64,000 nt of DNA, taken from Alligator mississippiensis (Eukaryota > Chordata > Crocodylia > Alligatoridae). A model generated the notes under the pieces. The model worked only from the letters and a program-made list of their open reading frames with translations. It made no database searches and was not told the origin of the DNA. Where the stretch lies: NCBI RefSeq assembly GCF_030867095.1, contig NC_081833.1, positions 74,033,395 through 74,097,394 on the forward strand. The letters are read 5' to 3'. A program made the position numbers and the translations under genes. Shown here piece by piece: positions 12,370 through 23,308 of this stretch; the first letter of the stretch is position 1; each line of letters starts with the position of its first letter.

Positions 12370-13030
12370 GCATTAAACCGCGCCTGGCAGACGGTGTCTC
12401 CTCCCCTGGTCTGGAGACCCTCCAGCGGGAGGGTTTCCACCACCTGCCACCGAACACATCCGGTGCCTAATGCCCTCATATCAGACCTCAGCTGTCCTGG
12501 TCCTGTCCTCCGGCAGCCCTCAAGCACAGCTGATTGCCTCCCACTTTGCAGCAGCTTTTACACGGTTGAAGACTTCCTCTGGCTTCTCTTCTCCAGACTA
12601 AAACAAGCTCACGTCTTTCAATCTTTCCCCGCAGATGGTGCTTTCTAGGCCTCGGACCATGCTCGTTGCTCTGTGCTGGTCTCTCTCCCAACAGCTGACA
12701 TCCTTCTTTCCGAGGCCTTGCTGGTACCGAACGGCGGGGAAAGATGATTTCACCCATCTCCCATATCACCGCCAGGTTGTGCATCCCAGCACGACACCTG
12801 CTTCCCTCCCGGCTTCAACAGCAGCACGATCCCGACGATGACTCACTTTCTGTCTGTGATCCTCCATCACACCCCGATGCTCAGCCAGTCACTCCCCCTC
12901 CCGGGTTTGGGATCTTGATTATTCTTACCTAAGTGCCGTACTTTGCACTTGTCCTCCTTCAAGCGCAACCCAGTTATTTCAGGCCCTTCCTCCAATACAT
13001 CGAGATCCTTTTGAATTCTGATCTTTTCCA
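12370..13030 (-). repeat. CR1 LINE fragment (ORF2, reverse-transcriptase 3' part)
   Basis: Read on the minus strand, about 13020-12930 gives IQKDLDVLEEG then LKEDKCKVRHLGK, matching the CR1 stretch of the type IQNDLDKL...KCKVLHLG downstream of the polymerase FADD motif. Further along, around 12700-12590, it gives LRGKIERRELVLVWRRE, another CR1 ORF2 signature near the C terminus. The frame is interrupted and no long ORF survives, so this is a dead 5'-truncated copy. Confidence 0.8.
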
Positions 13031-13455
13031 CCTAGCACGACGCATCCCGTAACCTCAGAGAGAGAGAGACTCGCTTCTACTGAATTTCTAGAACAAGCGT
13101 TTGCGTGACGGCCAAGAGGAAATGGAGAGGAACAAAAACAACTTCGTGAACAAATCCGCCAGGCAGAGGATGGAAACACAAGACTGAGAGCTTCTCTCTG
13201 GAAACCTCCCAGATCAAGAACAAAGTTGACTGATGCAGAAGCCAAAGTAATACCATAGCTAGGAGATGGAGCTGTTTTCCATTCACTCCCTCCTCCACTG
13301 GAAGAAAGCAACGCAGGGAAATTCGGATATAAAATGGCAAAACTGAGACTCAAATGACAAGACCGTGGCCCAACAAATCTATAAAGCTAGCGGGAGGTTC
13401 AGTCTGTGCAAAGAAAGCAAAAGGCACATAATAAGGGTCACAGAGCTCACACAGA

Positions 13456-14075
13456 TTGAGTTATAACCATATAGGTTATATATTGGGTTATATAGCATTG
13501 GGTTATAACAATATAGATTATACCTTGGGTTATATAGCATTCGGTTTTAACAACACAGATTATATATTGGGTTATACAGCATTGGGTTATAACAATATAG
13601 GTTATATATTGGGTTATATAGCATTGGGTTATAACAATATAGGCTATATATTGGTTTATATAGCATTGGGTTATAACCACATAGGTTATATGTTGGGTTA
13701 TGTAGCACTGGGTTATAATCATATAGGTTATATATTGAGTTATAACAATATCAGTTATAGATTGGGCTATAAAGCATTGAGTTATAACAATATAGGCTAT
13801 ATATTGGGTTATATAGCATTGGGTTATAACAATATAGGTTATATATTAGGTTATAAAGCATTGAGTTATAACAATACAGGCTATATATTGGTTTATATAG
13901 TATTGGGTTATAACTATATAGGTTATATGTCGGGTTATGTAGCACTGGGTTATAATCATATAGGTTATACATTGGGTTATAACAATATCGGTTATATATT
14001 GGGTTATATAGCATTGGGTTATAACAATATCAGTTATATATTGGGTTATATAGCACTGGGTTATAGCAATTCGGC
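13456..14075. repeat. AT-rich minisatellite, 42 bp unit with 237 bp higher-order repeat
   Basis: Units of 42 bp, built on GGGTTATA, ACAATATAGG and TATAGCATTGGG, run for about 620 bp. Two shortened units of 27 bp occur near 13715 and 13952. The variant block beginning at 13677 recurs at 13914, exactly 237 bp on (five 42 bp units plus one 27 bp unit), with shared diagnostic variants such as GGTTTATATAG and GTAGCACTGGG. Because 42 is a multiple of three, both strands stay open and translate to a 14-residue repeat (GYNNIGYILGYIAL); I read that as periodicity, not a gene. Confidence 0.95.
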
Positions 14076-14079
14076 CTGA

Positions 14080-17000
14080 TCTCCATGAGACAGAGTGCAC
14101 GTCACAAGGAGGGTGCACTTTAGCTCAGCTACAGATAACTGTGCTTAGCATCCATGGTTCAACTGTTGCTGAGAGAGGAAACGGAGGTCACCGAGACCAC
14201 AGACATCCTATAACACATAAGAAAACCAAAGGAAACCCTGCATAATAAGTGGCAGCCAATCAAGAGGAAAAAGCAGATCCAACCCTGCTACCAAGGGTTT
14301 CCCTTTAAGGAAGTGAAACAATTCCCCTCCCGACCCTTCGCCTCCTTTGCGCAAGAAAACGCGAGCGAACTGATGCTCGGGGAGCTTTGCAAGCAGCGCG
14401 GCGAATGCTAAGAGCAGGCCCCGGCCCCTTTTAGTGGCCAGCTTCGTGGCTTAGCCAAAGCTGCGAGGCGATTCCCAAAACCCTGTGCCCATTTTGCAGG
14501 TCCAGCCAGGCTGTCCTCTGCCCTGTCCCCATAGCAGAGGTGTTGCTGGCCTCTCCCCCTCCTGGGGGTCTCAACAGCAAATGGACAAAGGCTCAGAGGA
14601 CCGAAGCCAGGTTCCTACGTAGCATCCTCCTGTTTTACCGGGGACAAGATGTGACTTGCCCAAGCAGAAGCAGCTGGGAAGATAACCCCAGGGGCCATCT
14701 CACACCCAAACTGTCAGCTTCAAGCTCAGCCTCTATTCCTGTGTTAGACACGTGGATACCACCTCTGACACCTTCAACGCCGCTCACTTCTTCCTCCACG
14801 AAGGGGGTTTGGCTGTACAGAACTGGCCCGTTTCCCCATGCTCCGTTCCTCCCAGAAGCAGGACCCCCGGGTTCATTCCCAACTCTACCTATACCCTGCT
14901 CTGCAACTTTGAGCGTTTAAGTGTCGTGCCTCGCTTTAACCTGCTGTAAAATGGGTTTCGTGGCTCCGATGCTCAAAAGCAGAGAGCCCAAGGCAGGCAC
15001 CTGCACGAGGGCTGGCACACACCAACCCAACTCCCTCCCTCTGTGGTGGGGATGGCATGAAGAGGGAAGGCAGCACTTCTACAGCAAGATCCCCAGACAC
15101 AGGCACCATGATTCATTGCCTCGTAGGGAACAGGCTCAACAAGCATCAGCTCATGGCGCTGCAGCAACCTAGGGAAGGGCCCAGCCTTGCTGCAGAGCTG
15201 GCAGAGAGAAGGGACCACGAGAGCGAACACCATTGCATCCTGCTCCCATGATGCCAGCCCCCCTTTCCTCCCCAGCCCAGCTGCACTCGGATAGCAGCCC
15301 CCTGCCATCCCTTAGCCCTGCCATGATGAGCTTGACTAATCCCTATGATGAAAGTGGAGGCCGTGGGTGTAATTTCCATAATTATGACATCCGAACCCAC
15401 ACTTACATCTGTGCCCTGCATGGAGACAAAGCGCCAGCCCCGCACGCCTGGAGCCTATTAAAAGCTGCAATTAAAATGAAGCCACTTCTCACTGCTGCTT
15501 CTCTCCCTGCTCTTAAAGAGTCATGACAGCAGCTGGCATCGGTGCCCGCCAAACACCACCCACCAGAGCTGCCCGGCTCCCTCCCACCCGGTACAGTGGG
15601 ACAAGCCCAGAGCAAAGCCAGGGCCCTAGCACTGCCCGGTGCTTCTGGCTCGACAAGTGAATGCCCAGCATGGCTGGCTCTGGGTCTAAGGGCACGGCCG
15701 ACATCGGGGTGGCAAGGCCCCCATCCAGATAGTCAAGGAAATAAGCCCTGCCTATTCAATCCAGCTGCACCCTGCAAATCCAGGGGGTTGGTGACGGCCT
15801 GGAGACCCCCAAACTGCTGCAGGCTGGAGTGCAGTGCAGGGCAGCACATGCAGGGGTGATGCACCCAGAGCATGCGGAGGTATTTTATAAGCAGCGAGAC
15901 TGAGAAAAGGGAAGAATCACCCCGGCAGAGGGAGAAGCAGCCGGGGCTGAAATAATGACCTACAGGGAGCTGGGGTGGGGAGGGGGTGAACAGAGGGATG
16001 CAGAGACCCTGTCCCCGCAACAAGACAGACAGCTCCTTCACAGCTGGCGTGCGCAGATCACCTGCCAGGATATGCCACCGCCCAGCTACCCCTGGCCTGG
16101 CAGTGCTGGCCAGCGCAGGGTTAAAGGGCCCCGTCGGCAGCACATCAGCAGGACTCTGCACCCCATCACTCCCCCTCCCCTTCCTGCAGCATGCCTTCAT
16201 TAGGAGCAATTACCCCAGCGGGAGGAGGAAAAAGCCAAGTGAGCTTTAGAGGGACACAAGGGCCAAGGACCCCATGCCCCTGTGGGACAGCCCCATCTCT
16301 TTCCGTGTGCCCATCTCCTCCTAACAGCCCTTTAAGAGGATTTAAGCAGGAAGCTTCAAACACGCTAACCTTTCCTTGCCGCTACAGCCAGGATGCTAAA
16401 AACACGGGGGTTGATTTCCTTCGGCTGCAGCCGGCTTCCCCTGCCCCAGCCCCTGGCTGCAAGCTGTGGGATGCAGATGGTCCGCACGGGCACTTACGGT
16501 CTTCAAACGCGCTTCTTCCCTGCAATTTAAAATAAAATCAACCACGAGGTTTTCCTCCCAGGAAACTGGGAGGCTGCTGTTAACCTGAAGAATATGCTTT
16601 TAAATCACCGTATGCTAAAAAAGCACTCATGTACAGCCAAGCAGCCTGCATTTTTCCAACCAGTTATACGCACCAGCACGGGCACTATTGCACTCGTCCC
16701 ATCAGCGCCGCGGGGTCTGCAAGGGTTGCACTATCTATCAGCTGATGTCTCACGTGCCCGGAAGACACCAGAAATGCAGCTTCCTGCTGGGATGTCTAGG
16801 AAGGCACTTGTCAAGTAGATTTCCTTTTGCCAGGCAAGGGCTTTGCTTTTTAAAAGATGCCTAATTTGCTCTGAAAAACAACGCTGATTCTTTCTTTCTT
16901 TCTTTTTTTTTTTTAAAGGAAGTTTTATCAGGCCACCCTGCACATTGCAAAGGGGAAGCAATTGCTTTAGACCAAGGTTAGACTCCAGGCAGCAGCTTCC

Positions 17001-17580
17001 TAGCTGACTGATACTTGAAAAGCTAAACTAAACACAATTTAAACAGATTTGCTCTTCCAGAGCACCCGGTAGGCGTCCTTCTGCATTGCACTGCCGTTCT
17101 CCCTTTGAGTCCACCCAGCCGCACGCGTTTCTCTGTACCCAAGGATGATCTTGGATTAAGATGCATAGCCCGTGGGCTGTTTCTCTTTGCACGGTGGGAG
17201 CCCAGGCCCAGCCACTCTCAGAGCTGTAACCGTTTACACAAGACCAGTTTTCAACGAGCTCTTGAACATGCCAGAGCTTTCAGGAGCGAACGACTCAATC
17301 AGAGCAGCGGCCTCCGAAACGGAGATCCCAGACATGGGACCCCACAGCGACGACCAGCCACCAGCACTGCTGCTGGGGCTGGGCATGAGAGGTCAAGGGC
17401 AGATGAAAGCAGGTGGCTGGCCAGGACACCCACGTCCCCCCACCCAGCCGGGGAGGTGGGACAGAGAGAGAGATGCTGGCAAGGGTGGGCCCAACGCTGC
17501 TTGCTGGCAGCGCCTCCCAGGACACCCAGGAGATGCGGGCACGGGCTTGGGAAAAGGTCCCCGTCCGCTCCATGCATCCG
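14080..17580. other. Non-coding interval
   Basis: No exon recognised. It holds a CORE-SINE relic (listed separately), a small CpG-richer patch near 14330-14420 and a short T/C-rich run near 16890-16915. Confidence 0.5.
14815..14965 (-). repeat. MIR-like CORE-SINE relic, minus orientation
   Basis: The plus strand reads GGACCCCCGGGTTCATTCCC, AACTCTACC, CTGCAACTTTGAGCG, CGCTTTAACCTGC and TGTAAAATGGG, the reverse complement of the MIR core in the right order. Confidence 0.75.
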
Positions 17581-17589
17581 AGGAGAGAG

Positions 17590-18062
17590 AAAGAGAGAGA
17601 GAGTGTGGTGTGTGCACGTGTCTTTGCACACGTACATGTCTGGGCGTGTGTCCCTGCCTGTCTGTGCATCTCTGCATGCATCGTGTTTGCATGCGTGTGT
17701 GCATGCATGTGTATCTGCATGTGTGTCTGAGTGTATGTGTGTGTGTGTGCATGTGTCTCTGCATGTGTGTGGGTGTGCATGTCTGTATGTGTGTGTGTGT
17801 GTGTGTGTCTGCATGTGCATCTGCATGTGTGTGTCTGAGTATCTCTGGGGATGTGTGCATGTGTGTGTATATGAGTGTGTCTGAGTGTCTCTGGGTGTGT
17901 GCATGTGTGTCTGAGTGTCTCTGGGGATGTGTGCGCACATGTATGTGTCTGAGTGTATGTGTGTGTGTCTGAGTGTCTCGGGGGAGGGTGCCCGAGTGTC
18001 TCTGGGTGTGTGTGTGTGTGTGTCTGAGTGTGTGTGTCTCTCTCTGCACGTCTCTCACACAC
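17590..18062. repeat. Long GT-rich interrupted microsatellite
   Basis: About 470 bp of alternating GT and GTGTCT/GCATGT words. It carries a secondary repeat of the type GTGTCTGAGTGTCTCTGG near 17875-18010. The opening is a short GA run (17582-17604). Open frames through it arise from the dinucleotide pattern. Confidence 0.92.
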
Positions 18063-18099
18063 TTCTGCAGACGCAGAGCTCCCTGTGGCTTCAGCCTGC

Positions 18100-18900
18100 C
18101 CCTGTCAGGCAGGATTTACCCCACGATCACGTCGCCCCGACTTTCCCTGTGCAGGGAGCTGCACGGCGACCGTGTCCCCGGCCCTGGGAGGCTCCGGGTG
18201 GGCAGGCACGCAGGAGCGAACCAGGACCACCTGCAGCACAGCCAGCCGGGACAGGGGCGGCAGCCGCCAGCCTGCTTGGAGGAGCACACGCGTATCGAAC
18301 GCAGCCCTGCAAGCCTGCACACACGCATCACAGAGGGCCGCCCGGCGCCCCGCACACTCGCTGCACCGTCTTGGTGGGCAGCGAGCACAAGGCGCAGAGC
18401 AAAGGCATCGGCTATGGCAACCCGTACCGGCCGAGTTGGCAGCCGGTCAGCGCGTCCACGCCAAAGGGCCAGTTCCCGAGGTCATAGGGGGTGCCTAACC
18501 CACCTCTCCCAAAAGCAACCCTAAAGAGATGCTCACCAGCCCCTAAGACAAGCAGCTGGTTCAACAGAGAATCAAGCCCTTCATGCACCTGCAAACGAGA
18601 CCACTGACCCCTCCGGCCCTTGGCTGACCCTTTCCACGAAGGCCCCTCATTACCTGAGCTCTCCCGGGGGCGGTCAGCGGCCGGCTTGAGCCACGACCGG
18701 CTTCAACCCAGAGACACGGGGAGAAAATCCAAAGTCCAGGCAGCTGCAGGGTCTCGGAGCAGCCCAGCCCCGTGCCGCGCGGGCTTCGGGCAGGAGGGGC
18801 CGGCTCCTCCCGCAGCGCCCACCCACATGCCCTCCTCCCCAGCCCCTGTCAGCGGCGCCCGCCCCCCAGGTCCAATTAGCAAGTGGTGCACAATCGTCTC
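18100..18900. promoter_or_regulatory. CpG-rich block, candidate promoter or enhancer
   Basis: CpG is visibly dense compared with flanking DNA (for example 18290-18480 and 18655-18850), with GC boxes such as GGGGGCGG near 18668 and CGCCCGCCCC near 18855, and an AP-1-like TGACTCA at 18903. It lies 14 kb upstream of the KIAA0513 start codon, a plausible place for its untranslated first exon. No transcript evidence is available, so this is inference. Confidence 0.3.
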
Positions 18901-21194
18901 ACTGACTCAGCTCGTCAGGCCTCTCCCACTTAAAAGGTCAGGGATTTGGGGGGGTTTTCCCCCTCCTTCAGCAGACAGCGGGCGGGCTACGCACAGGCTT
19001 TAATGCCTCGGCACATCCCAGCGGTAAATGACGGGGTGTCAAAGGCTCTGAACGCCCATCTCTGTCCACCCAGGACTGGGGTGGTCTGACGCTGGCCCCG
19101 CTTCGGCACAGCATCACTCGGTGCATAGTGTTATCGTTCACTAGCTCCCTTGGTGGAGGGGCGAGAGGATGCTGGCACAGAAAGGCCTCCTGGTTTGTCC
19201 GGGGCGAGCAATGAAGAAGCCCTTCGATGACTAACGAAGCAGTCTGAGACCCCCTGCGCACAGGGAATAAAAGCCACCCGGTTGGGTGTAGCGCAGCCAG
19301 AGAGGATGGCGATGGATGAAACAGAAGTCCCTGCTCAGACAGCACGGGCGTGCGCTGGAAGTGGGCAAGCCCTCCCTCTTGAAGGAGCACCTTGGGGTCT
19401 CCCAGGAGGAGAAAGCAGCAGGTTTCCCCCGACTTTCGGAGGTGCAATGGAAAGGCACCGAGAGGGGTAGAGCATCCCAGCAAGGATGCATCGAAGCATA
19501 CCCTGCCCAAACATGCAGCCCGGAGAGCAGTTGCAAAGGGGCACCCTGGAGCATCTTTGCCGGCACATTTCTAGGCCTGGAGCACGAGGGCAACCTCCAC
19601 CTGGCTGCCCAGGAGCAGACCTGTCCACCATGCAGCAGACACAGATGTCCAAGGGAGTCGTGGCCAGCAGAGGTGAGTGCTTCACCGCAGCCCGCGTCAA
19701 CTGCTGTTGCAAACTCTCCCGAGCTTAACGGGGTCCAGGACCTGTCGGAGCTCTGTCCTGGCTGTCCGGTGCGTCTGGATGTTGCGTGTCCCCTGCTGCA
19801 CCAGTGACACAGGTCTGGTCCAAGCCCCTGCCCATGGCCTTTAGCCTAAGGGGTGAAGCCTCATGTGTCCAGCTGCAATGCACACCCGGGTCTTGGTCTT
19901 GAACATCAGAACCACCAATAATGCTTCAAGGGAAACCTCATCCTTTAGGGTGCAACATCTCAGCTCCGTGTCCAGCCTGTCACTGCTTCGGGCAGGTAGA
20001 AACAACCTCCCTGACCCCCGGCTCTACCACAGCGATGGAGGTGTGGAAGCTAAAATCCCCCCCAGATGTGCATTTCCAGCTGCAGACTGTGCTCTGAAGC
20101 GGGGCCTTCGCCCGTGGGGTGGATCAGCCGTGGTGCCGGCACAGTCCAAACACACCCGTGCCTGTGCAACTAGAGCTGGGCAGACCGGAGCCATCTCATG
20201 CAATGGAAGGACTAAATGCACGGTGAAAACCGTGGAGCTGCGACGCACAAAGGAATGGCTATGAAGGGAGAGAGAGGGGTCAGGGACCAGTGGTCCCTGC
20301 TTGCAGCCGCCTCCCCCCTCAACCAAGAGAGCTGGGGCTGGAGGAATGATGTAGTTAATAGTAAAACTCAAGTCGTGCTGAGAAGGGGGGTGTCTAGCAG
20401 ACCACCCCTGCTCCTGGGTGGACGGGGATGGGCATTCAGGTCTTTGGAGGCCCCATCATTTATTGCACGGATGCTCGGTGGAATTAAAGCCTCCAAGCCT
20501 GGACAAAGCAGGTGCAGAGACAAGTCCGCTCTTGGTGCCAAATAAAAGGACAGAGCCCTGAGCACCAAAACCTGCGTCACTCTCCCGGCGGGAACGGCGC
20601 CTCCCACCCTCCTCCAGCCCACAGCCGAGCCCTGGCACTGATGACTCACGCCTGCCACGGAGCATCTCTGTAGCGAGGGCTCAGAGACATCTCCAATTAG
20701 GTTTGCAGGCTGCGGCTTTGCAGCGCCCTGCGGGTCGTGCACATTGAAGCTCCCTGCCTAGATCCGTGGATTTGCACCTGTCTCAAAAAGGACGTGACAA
20801 TGCATGTTCACGCAAGCACGCATCCCCAACAGCCATGCACGGCTGCTCTTAACGTACCGCGACTCTGCCGGGTGCACGTCTAACGACTCACCTGGGCTCC
20901 CGACACTTGAAACAGAGGCATCCCCTGCCGTCGTTGCTGCCCCCGGCCCCAAACCCGTCCGTTTGCTCCTAGAGGGAAATACAGATCCACCCACCCACCC
21001 CCTAACCGCAGTCAAAGCACGTGTGGCGCGGCAAAGCCAGCACGCCCTGCTGTATCTGCAGGAATGGGCGCGGGACCAGAGCTGTCAGCCTGTATCGGGC
21101 ATCAAGCTGGGTGATTAATGCAGAGATACAAGACAGCCCCGCGCCTTGAAAACCACCGAGCGGAAGAGAACAGGCCCCCTCGTCATCCCTGCTG

Positions 21195-21278
21195 CGCGGC
21201 GTTATCCTGCCAGCCCCCACGAGGTTATGCTTGCTGACCTCCTGAGGTCCCTTCCAGCCCTAATTTTCCATGAAGTGA
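21195..21278 (+). repeat. CR1 LINE 3' tail fragment
   Basis: TGACCTCCTGAGGTCCCTTC followed by CAGCCCTAATTTTC is the characteristic CR1 3' terminal sequence. Only about 80 bp are recognisable. Confidence 0.7.
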
Positions 21279-23267
21279 CCCCATATGCCAGTTCTTGGAC
21301 CTGGAGTGCAACTCTCCCAGACAGTATGGCTAGTGCCCCCGCGCCCGTGCTCGGCCGGACATGCCCAAAGGGATACTTTAATTCTGCAAGGGAAGGCAGC
21401 AAGGCCCTGATACCTCCATCGGCTTCCCTTACCACATCATTTCTGCAAGAGGCCTTGCACCGACAAAGACAGCGTGACAGCCAGAGTCCAGGAGTCACCC
21501 GGCACCTTGCAGCCACAAGGTATTTACTGTGTGAGACTCACCCGGGCTGCTACGCCCTGGGGGATGCAGACAGACCCGATCTGAACCTGGCCGGGGGTCC
21601 TGAAACCAACTCCCCGGGCTTTGCAAGACAGGACCCCGGTTGGCCAGCGTCTGCGAGAGTCTAGGACCGTGGCACATTCATTTCAGGTCTCGGTGCACTC
21701 ACCAGCCCCCCAGGGAGAGGAGCGCTCTCCTGCCCGACCAGGAGCACAACAGCTGGTGGAGTCTGCGGCACCGGGCGTCTGCGCGCCTTGCTGCACACGG
21801 AGGCAGTTTTGCTAACGGAGATTTCGGAGGCGGCTTGGTCTGCCACAGCCCACTCCTTTGTGCAGTGACAGCAAGGCACGGCTCCAAGACGAGGCCGGAT
21901 CCAAGCCCGCTTTCCGCTGCCAAGTTCACATCTTCTGACGCCGGTTCGGAGAGGCAGAGAGGAGGAGGAAGGGCTGAATGGAGAATGTGGCCAGATGCAC
22001 CGGAGGGGGATCTGCTCAGCCCCTCTTCCAGGGACGTTAGCAAAGCATCAGCGTTTTCCATCCCTCGGCCCCTAACGCTGCGACCTGGCCTGGGCTTCGA
22101 GGCCTGGCTTGACCCACCACCCCTCTGCCCCTGGCTTGGGTGGGCAGCAGCGATCCCAGGGTGCCGATCCATAGCACAGAGACCGCATAGCAATATGACC
22201 TTTCTAGGTAGCCAAGGCAGAGCAGAGACATGCTGCACAGCCCTCGGACAGGGCAAACCGCTGCAATCCGGGGCAAAGCTGCCCCTTGGCAGTGCAGAGC
22301 ACGGAGGATGCATCATGAATTTGCTCCCCTACTCAGTGGTATTTTGGGAGCCATCTGCCTCTCCAGATCCCCCCTCAAAGCTCATGGTGGGATCCGGAGG
22401 GAAATAAAGACGGCTCCAGAGGCAGGCAGCTGGGGAGAGCCCCTTGCAACAAGGGTTTTAATTCAGGGTGAACTGCTCCATCATGCTCAGCTGCAAATTC
22501 TTGCACGTGCTGCAAACCTGGGACGCTAACGTGGGCGAGTGTATTAAAACTCGCACTGTCTCAAGGCAGGATTTGGCCCAGGGTGGCTGTCTCCACGCGG
22601 CGCTGAGCACAGACACGTCGCTGCAGGGCACCCGGGCCTGCGCCGCGCAGCACCTCCGAGTACTCGCTGCGCAGAAAGCAATTTGCTCGGATTTTCTTTT
22701 GAAGCCAAAGCTGCTGGCGATCCAAGCCCCTTTCCCCCAAAGTGCTTCAGCCTGGGAGACGGGGTGGGATTTGCGGGGAAAGGAGAGCGACGGTTTCTTC
22801 CGACTTGCACAGCAATGCCCCCCTCGAGACGCAGAGGAAAAGCCCCGACCATGAGAACAACGGGGTTTGTCCCCGTCCTGGCATCACCAATTGCCAATTC
22901 TGCCCTGCCCACATCAGGTCCTCACCAGCCGGTATGAAAACCCCGCGGCAAAGCTACGCATGGTTATTACGCTGCCATTCAAGATGAGAGATCTGTTAAA
23001 AATAAAGCCTGCCATTATTCTGGCTTCTCCTTTCCCTCCCTCCTAATCCACTCTGGGTGGAATTAAGTCCCTCAGCAAATGCTCCTGTTTACTCGGTGGT
23101 TCATTGTGAGGTCTGGGAAAATCCCTTCTCTTCCTTGTTTCTCTGCAGCTCTCTCTCAAGTGATAGCAGCACTTCCTTATTGCTGAGACATTCATTAATC
23201 TCGTAGCATGCTGGAAGGCACTCGGGAATGCAAGGCATAAAATACGACTGTTTTTGTGTGCAATGTC

Positions 23268-23308
23268 TCAGTTGGGCTAATAAAAGGGATCATCTCTGAA
23301 CAGAAGAG
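23268..23308 (-). repeat. Possible end fragment of the palindromic element
   Basis: TTGGGCTAATAAAAGGGATC closely resembles the end of the palindromic elements at 26081 and 32421 (TTGGTCTAATAAAAGATATC in typical copies). It is short, so chance similarity is possible. Confidence 0.35.

Larger units (their letters stand above)
4093..13455. other. Non-coding interval, probably KIAA0513 upstream intron
   Basis: No convincing exon on either strand. Besides the separately listed CORE-SINE and CR1 relics, 7180-7390 reads like a very old interspersed repeat that I cannot name. A moderately GC-rich start (4093-4260) may contain untranslated leader sequence. Confidence 0.5.

Noticed and set aside
17105-18062. 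Long Cys/Val-rich and His/Thr-rich open frames on both strands
   Set aside because: They are produced by the GT/CA dinucleotide tract, which lacks stops in several frames.
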